Source: Ulota crispa (lineage: Eukaryota > Streptophyta > Bryopsida > Orthotrichales > Orthotrichaceae). From it: 64,000 bases of DNA. The stretch lies in assembly GCA_963920765.1 (NCBI GenBank), contig OY987252.1, forward strand, positions 1,738,501 to 1,802,500, given 5' to 3'. The translations under genes and the position numbers were made by a program. The notes below the pieces were generated by a model. The model had not been told where the DNA came from. It worked only from the letters and a program-made list of their open reading frames with translations, and searched no databases. This document shows positions 58,845 to 64,000 of the stretch, piece after piece. Position 1 is the first letter of the stretch. Every line of letters starts with the position of its first letter.

Positions 58845-59219
58845 GAGGCCCACCTCCTCCCAAACCATTACTTTTCATCATCAATTCCCTTTGTTTAGAC
58901 CATTTGGACCCATCACTCATCACTTGTACCTTTCCTTGTAGCCCCACACTAAGCACTTGCCCATCACCCTTGTTCTTGAGCCCTTTAGTGCCCCTACTTT
59001 AGAGTCCCCTTCCTTCCATGCCAAGAGTTAGAGCCTTGAAAGAGAGGTGTTAGTACTTCCAAGCAATTGGGAACATTTAGCACATAGTCTTTTCTTCTTG
59101 TCATACTAACTCCTAGGAAGTTGGATTATGACATGGCAATGCCGCTCTTCCAAACTTCCTAGAAGTCCTAGTTAGAATTGTGGTCATGAGTGGTTATCAA
59201 AGTCTCATAGTTAGAATAG

Positions 59220-60700
59220 GTCCGCTTGTTTAGCAATTTCCATTAGTGCAGCCAATAGTAATTCTCCTCAATCTTCCCTCCAAGAGCCTAGTTAGTAGCA
59301 TTTCCCATTAGTCTCTCCTTCAAGAGCTGAGCTAGTAGCAATTCTCTTCAATCTCCCCTCTGAGAGCCCAGCAATAGTAATTCCCATCGAATCCCACTCT
59401 CTCTTAAGCCTACATTCACCCTCACAACCATGGAGAGCCCAGCACTAGCAATTCCCATTAGTTCCCCCTCTCTCTTGAGCCTCCATCCGTCCTCACATCC
59501 ACCAAGAGCTAAGCTAGTAGCAATTCCCATCAATCTCCCCTTCAGGAGCTAAGCTAGTAGCAATTCTCTTCAATCTTCCCTCAGAGAGCCCAGCCAATAG
59601 TAGTTCTCATCAATCTCAACTCTCTCAAGCCTACATTTACCCTTGCAGCCTCTCTAGAGCTGAGCTAGTATCAATTCCCATCAATCTCCCCTTTGAGAGG
59701 CTCAGCTAGTAGCATACTTATCAATCCCTCAACTCTTGAGAGCCCAATCACCACGCTCTCACTAGTTCCCCTGCCAAGGGCTCATCAGTGGCAATTCTCA
59801 TCAATCCCCCTCTCTCTTGAGCTTTGCATTCACCCTCACAGCTTCTTGAAAGCCCAGTCATAGCAGTCTCATCAATCCCTACTTCTCTCAAGCCTACATT
59901 CATCCTCATAGCCCTCAAGAGCTGAGCTAGTAGAAATTCTCATTAGTCTCCCCACAGAGAACCAAGCTAGTAGCAATTCCCTTCAGATACCCTCCAAAAG
60001 CCGAGCTAGTAGCCATCCTTGTCAGTCCCCTCTTGGAGAACCAAGCTAGTCAATTCCCATCAAATCCCCACCACTCTCAAGCCCTGCATCCATCCTCCGA
60101 GCCACTCCAAGAGCTCGATCATCCTCACAGCCTCTCAAGCACTCCAGCAGTAGCAAGACCCATCAATTTCGCTCTCTCCAGCCCTATCTTCATCCTCATA
60201 GCCTCTCAAGCAACCTAGTAGTAGTAAGACCCATCAATATCCCTCTCTTGAGCCTGTAGTCACCTTCAAGGCCCTCCAAAAGCTAGCTGGTAGCAAGACC
60301 CATCAATTCCTCCCCTCTCGAGCCTTGTATTCACCCTTACAACCTCTCGAGCTCCCCAGTAGCAGCAAGACCCATTAATTATCCTCTCTCGAATGTGCAT
60401 TCATCATCACAACCCCCAAGAGCTAGCTAGCCGCAAGACCCATCAATTTGGCCCACTCTAGCCTTGTATCCATCCTCATAGCCTCTCAAAGCACCCCAGC
60501 AATAGCAAAGCCCATCAATTTTCCTGTCTTGAACCTACATTCATCCTCCCAGTCCTCGAGAGCTAGTTAGTAGCAAGATCCATCAATTTTCCCTCTCAAG
60601 CCTGTAGTCATCCTCACATGCCTTGAGCAACTAGCAGTAGCAATTCCCATCAACCTCCACCCTTGAGCTTGCATTTGCCTTCATGGCCCTCACAAAGCCG
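59220..60700 (+). repeat. Long degenerate tandem repeat, unit about 60-90 bp
   Basis: Roughly twenty irregular units with the string 'GAGCTAGTAGCAATTCCCAT' or variants, then 'CAATCTCCCCTCTC', then 'GAGCCTGCATTCATCCTCAC' and 'AGCCTCTC'. The second half of the array changes to '(AG)CAGTAGCAAGACCCATCAAT'. All units have the same orientation. No unit length is constant. Confidence 0.85.
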
Positions 60701-62064
60701 CAATGCTCAGTCGCCTTGCAAGACTCAAAACAACAGAGGCAGGGCCAATACCCCAAAGCCCAGCCAATACTTGGCAGCCCTCTGATACCTAGCAGCCTTT
60801 GGCAGCTCTAGCCCTTTCCTCTCTTTGGACCAGCCTCAAAATCCAACCTCCAGGACCAGGGCAGGAGATAGGCTAATTAAATCTTCCTTCTTGGGGTTCC
60901 CCCCCCTTCCACCAACTCTCCTTGCTTCTTAATGATTTCTTAAACTAATAAGCTAGGTGTGAATAGGAGCCCATAAAACTCCATATCACTTCACTGGTGG
61001 CTTGTAGTTACTTCATTATTTGGCATACAAGATAGTGAGCCGTCATATTAAGTGGACAATTAGCGCACTAGGTCATCCTTGACATTATTAAGAATTGCAA
61101 AAAGGGACTAAGGAAATCCTCACCCTCTCCTTTGTCCATCACACTATGTTGTGACTATTTGTTACAACCACGTGGTGAGGACTATCCTAAGGGCAGGGTT
61201 ATACCAAATCAACCATTAATAGGTTATGATTATTTGACTCTAGAATAGAGTCACTTATCAGCCACCCCAACACCATCCGGATCTGCACTCAAAGGAGCAT
61301 GGAGGCCATCAACTACCCAACTGTCAATTATGTAGAGCCCCATCATGAGGTATGATCTCTTACACCCACTTCCATTAATTGCCTATGTTTGACTTTCAAT
61401 CCCTTAAAAGAGTCCTCTATTTTTGTTCATCATTGTATGATTGTACATTCATTATGAAGATCCATTGTTTGGAAGGCATTTTTAGTTGGAAATCTACAAC
61501 CAAACCCACCCTCTTGTTATTTTTTCATGCTTAGCTCATTTCCCAGTTAAGATCAGAACCAGGTTGTATTTGAGCTTACTTCTTGAGGAGGAGGTTTGAG
61601 CACTCATAAGCAACTTCTGGTGCTAGGGAGGGGGGATTATAAAGCCAGAGGAGCACCTAACCCTAAATTACCTTGCTTCATTGATGAACTCACGACTTGA
61701 AACGTCAAAAGAGGCTTCCTACGGACTTCAACTCTTTGAAGGGCAACAACCTTGCTTTGTGGGGTTTGAGAGAATCTTGCAACTGGGTTGCTTTGTCTCT
61801 ACTTCTTTTTGTATGACACATTGCTAGATTTTTGTTTTTCCATGGAGAACTTGTGGGGGCAACCCCTCTTTAGATTGTTGTAAACGTGCTCTGAGGTTGG
61901 TGTTGGAGAAGTTCAAGAATTGTTAGGGAGTTGTCCCAAAGGAAATGCTCTATCATGAGATGTGGGGGTTGAGTGAAGACGGCAATGATTTAGCTTAATC
62001 CATGACTGGGTCTACACTAGAGGTTACAGAGGCAGCAGTTCTTTTGTCATAACAAGAATCTGCA
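60701..62064. other. Spacer between the repeat and the hAT gene
   Basis: No coding sequence identified. GGATTATAAAGCC at about 61,634 could be a second TATA-like site close to the hAT reading frame. The N-terminal zinc-finger (BED) part of a hAT protein was looked for here and not found. Confidence 0.4.
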
Positions 62065-64000
62065 AATCCTTTCAATTTGCAAGAGGTACTACCTTCTAAT
62101 CCAAATTGAGTCGATTCTACTCCAGCATCAGTTCAGCGAAGGAGGTTTACTCCAAGTAGTTCATGCTAGATGAGTATGGATGAAGCATTACAGGTGGGTG
62201 TCAAGCAAAAGCTGGATATGACGAGGGCTTCTTTTTTCTATGAGGACAATATTGCTTTCAATGTCGAGCGACATCCAGCTTTTGTCAAGGTGGTGAAGGA
62301 AATAGCAACATCTGGATTGATGTATTTGCCGCCATCATATAATATTGTGTGCACTAAAATAATAGATACAAAAAAGATTACAATGTCAAAAATGGTGTTT
62401 GAGCAAACAAAGCAATGTATTGAATTGTATGGAGCAACAATTTCTTCCAACAAGTGGTCAAATACCAATTCCTGCTTGCTACTTAATGTGATGCTGGTAT
62501 GTCTAGTTGGCAATCACTAGTAGAAACCCATGTTTTTCTTGATGCATTTTGTTGGACGTCTAGTTTTTTTTGTATTAATAATGACATCAAATATAACACA
62601 AAGATGTTAGTTTTGACATCAAAAATAACATTAAGATGTTAAATTTAACATAAATTATAACATTAAAAAAAGTGAACATAAAAAAAAAAGCGTTAAGAAA
62701 AACACGAGTTTCTACTAATGGATGTGTTTTTGGGATCAATTGATACCACTATAGAGAAGAAGGACATTGTGTATACAATAAACACAATGGTTAAATACAT
62801 CAAGGAAGATGGAGCCCATAACATTGTCCAACTGTGTATGGACAATGCAGCAGTGATATTGACAAGAAACCTGGCAAAATTGGAGGAAACGTATCCTCAC
62901 ATGTTTAGGCAAGGATGTGCGGTGCGCATTATGGACTTGCTTATGGAGGATTGGGGTAAAGAGAAGCGGGTTTCAAGACTAGTTGCAAAGTGCCTAGCCA
63001 TTGTGAAGTTCATTAAAGAAATATTATCATATGTTGGCTCTCTTTTGGAAGTACTCAAAGGTGTCATTGCAACTACCTGCACAGACACGTTTTGCAATGA
63101 GCTTTCTCATGATAGACCGCTTGGTGGAATGTAGACAAGCTTAGTTATCTGTGATTACGGACCCCTCATATGTTGAGTTCGAGAGGAGTTTCCTTAATTG
63201 AAGAAACGGTACCAAAGTCCACATGTGTGCACGTTGTGCTTGGGATGACATCCATTCAGATATGTTTTGGCAAGGATGTGCCAATTACTAGTACCTGATG
63301 AAACCTGCAATAGTGGCCCTTTGAATGTTTGACAGAAAAGATCTAGCGATGCTCAAGGCTTGGATGGTAATGCATCAATTGCAGCTTCATGTTTACTCTC
63401 TTAGAGAAGAGCCTTACTTTCTAGATCATGAAACGGCAACAAAATTTGGGAAGCAATTTGACGCTCGATGGAAATTGATGCACACTGATCTCTACTTTGC
63501 CAGTGCGCTACTAAACCCATATTTGGTTGACGTACCAATCATTCAACACAATGGAGAAGGCAAGCGTGCATTGAATTGAGTTATACGGAAGCTCAGCAGG
63601 TCGTTCGGAGTGTTAGAGGACAACGCAATGAGGGAGTTGACGGATTTTGAAGAGAAGACAGGCTCGTTTGACCCACTGCAGGAGGCTTCTGACATCTACC
63701 GCTGTAAACTATTGCCTCACTAATGGTGGAATTGTGTGGATGGGAATGCTCTTCCAAAAGTTACTAAGAGGATTTTGTCTTTGACTTGTTCTGCGTCTTC
63801 ATGTGAAAGGACTTGGAGCAAGTACTCATTTGTGCATAGTAAAGTGCAGAACTGCTTGACTACATCCAAGGCAAAGGCGTTGGTCTATGTTTACGCCAAC
63901 AACAAATTAAGAAGGGAGAAATGTGGGACAAATGCAGCTGATTTTTATGAGAAATATTTGGAGGCAGCAGATATGGAAGAAGAGAACGAGGAGCCACTTT
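62065..64000 (+). pseudogene. hAT transposase (DUF659 and C-terminal dimerisation domain), decayed, runs off the window
   Basis: Plus strand: SVQRRRFTPSSSC, MSMDEALQVGVKQKLDMTRA, then ERHPAFVKVVKEIATSGLMY, CIELYGATISSNKWSN, LLNVMLVCLVG. The CACTA-type MITE interrupts it (62,515-62,720), and the frame resumes with DVFLGSIDTTIEKKD, the DUF659 hallmark, then IVQLCMDNAAVILTRNLA and CAVRIMDLLMEDWGKE. A frameshift near 63,080 leads to TRFAMSFLMIDRLVE; then KAWMVMHQLQLHVYSLRE and LMHTDLYFASALLNPYL (63,360-63,530); finally the hAT dimerisation region LPKVTKRILSLTCSASSCER, TWSKYSFVHSKVQN, KALVYVYANNKLRR (63,750-63,920). Several stops. DUF659 and the SxxCER-W core make the family certain. It has no visible link to the hAT-type MITEs at 9.1 and 26.2 kb. 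Confidence 0.9.
62515..62720. mobile_element. CACTA-type MITE 2 (206 bp), inside the hAT gene
   Basis: Starts CACTAGTAGAAACCCATG, ends with the matching inverted repeat (GAGTTTCTACTAATG); arms of about 31 bp pair with few mismatches. The interior is AT-rich with four degenerate 'AACAT(T/A)AAGATGTTA'-like words. 3-bp flanks AAT (62,512-62,514) and GAT (62,721-62,723) fit a duplication with one change. Removing it rejoins LVG-(N/D)-VFLGSIDTT in frame. Confidence 0.9.

Noticed and set aside
61161-61180. 'GTTACAACCACG' as the end of a hAT element belonging to the transposase at 62-64 kb
   Set aside because: It matches the MITE ends at only a few bases and no partner end or 8-bp duplication is visible.
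1-64000. tRNA, rRNA or organellar sequence
   Set aside because: No stretch with tRNA-like boxes, rRNA core sequence or plastid/mitochondrial genes was recognised by eye; a covariance-model search would be needed to exclude small RNAs.

Overview
The window is AT-rich nuclear DNA of a land plant, probably a lineage with a large repeat-filled genome (fern, lycophyte, bryophyte or gymnosperm; I cannot say which). The evidence is plant-type LINE and hAT protein domains, short introns with GT/AG borders, several MITE families, satellites, and not one intact long gene. Everything that looks coding carries in-frame stops or frameshifts, so the window is a repeat-dense gene desert with decayed genes.

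Layout. 1-1464: 3' end of a 3.6-kb dispersed repeat (copy 1). 4150-5586: decayed protein kinase (-). 6215-6840: 175-bp satellite. 6980-8480: LINE 3' fragment (-). 8787-13625: decayed multi-exon gene (+) of unknown function, carrying a hAT-type MITE in its coding sequence and foldback elements in two introns. 16.26-37.55 kb: a block defined by about 42 copies of a 20-bp palindrome centred on GGATCC. It contains a 123-bp tandem array, a DUF7869-type gene (-, 18.44-20.39 kb), a 165-bp satellite (23.94-25.56 kb), a second hAT-type MITE, and a multi-exon (+) region (29.15-36.73 kb) with a ParB-like motif, a basic proline/serine-rich portion and an FCP1-like phosphatase domain. 38.46-47.11 kb: a LINE (-) split in its first ORF by copy 2 of the 3.6-kb repeat (42,575-46,213). 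47,411-48,560: seven units of the 174-bp satellite. 49,510-50,897: a broken coiled-coil ORF. 52,376-56,047: copy 3 of the 3.6-kb repeat (-). 57.4-60.7 kb: minisatellite-like repeats and a TATA-type promoter. 62.07-64.0 kb: hAT transposase pseudogene (+) split by a CACTA-type MITE.

Most instructive are the insertions whose removal rejoins the host reading frame (the 3.6-kb repeat in the LINE, the hAT-type MITE at 9.1 kb, CACTA-type MITEs at 31.6 and 62.5 kb). These fix element ends and target duplications at single-base resolution. The least explained are the palindrome block at 16-38 kb and the 3.6-kb repeat, which has 5-bp target duplications and a conserved gag-like ORF but no visible terminal repeats and no polymerase.
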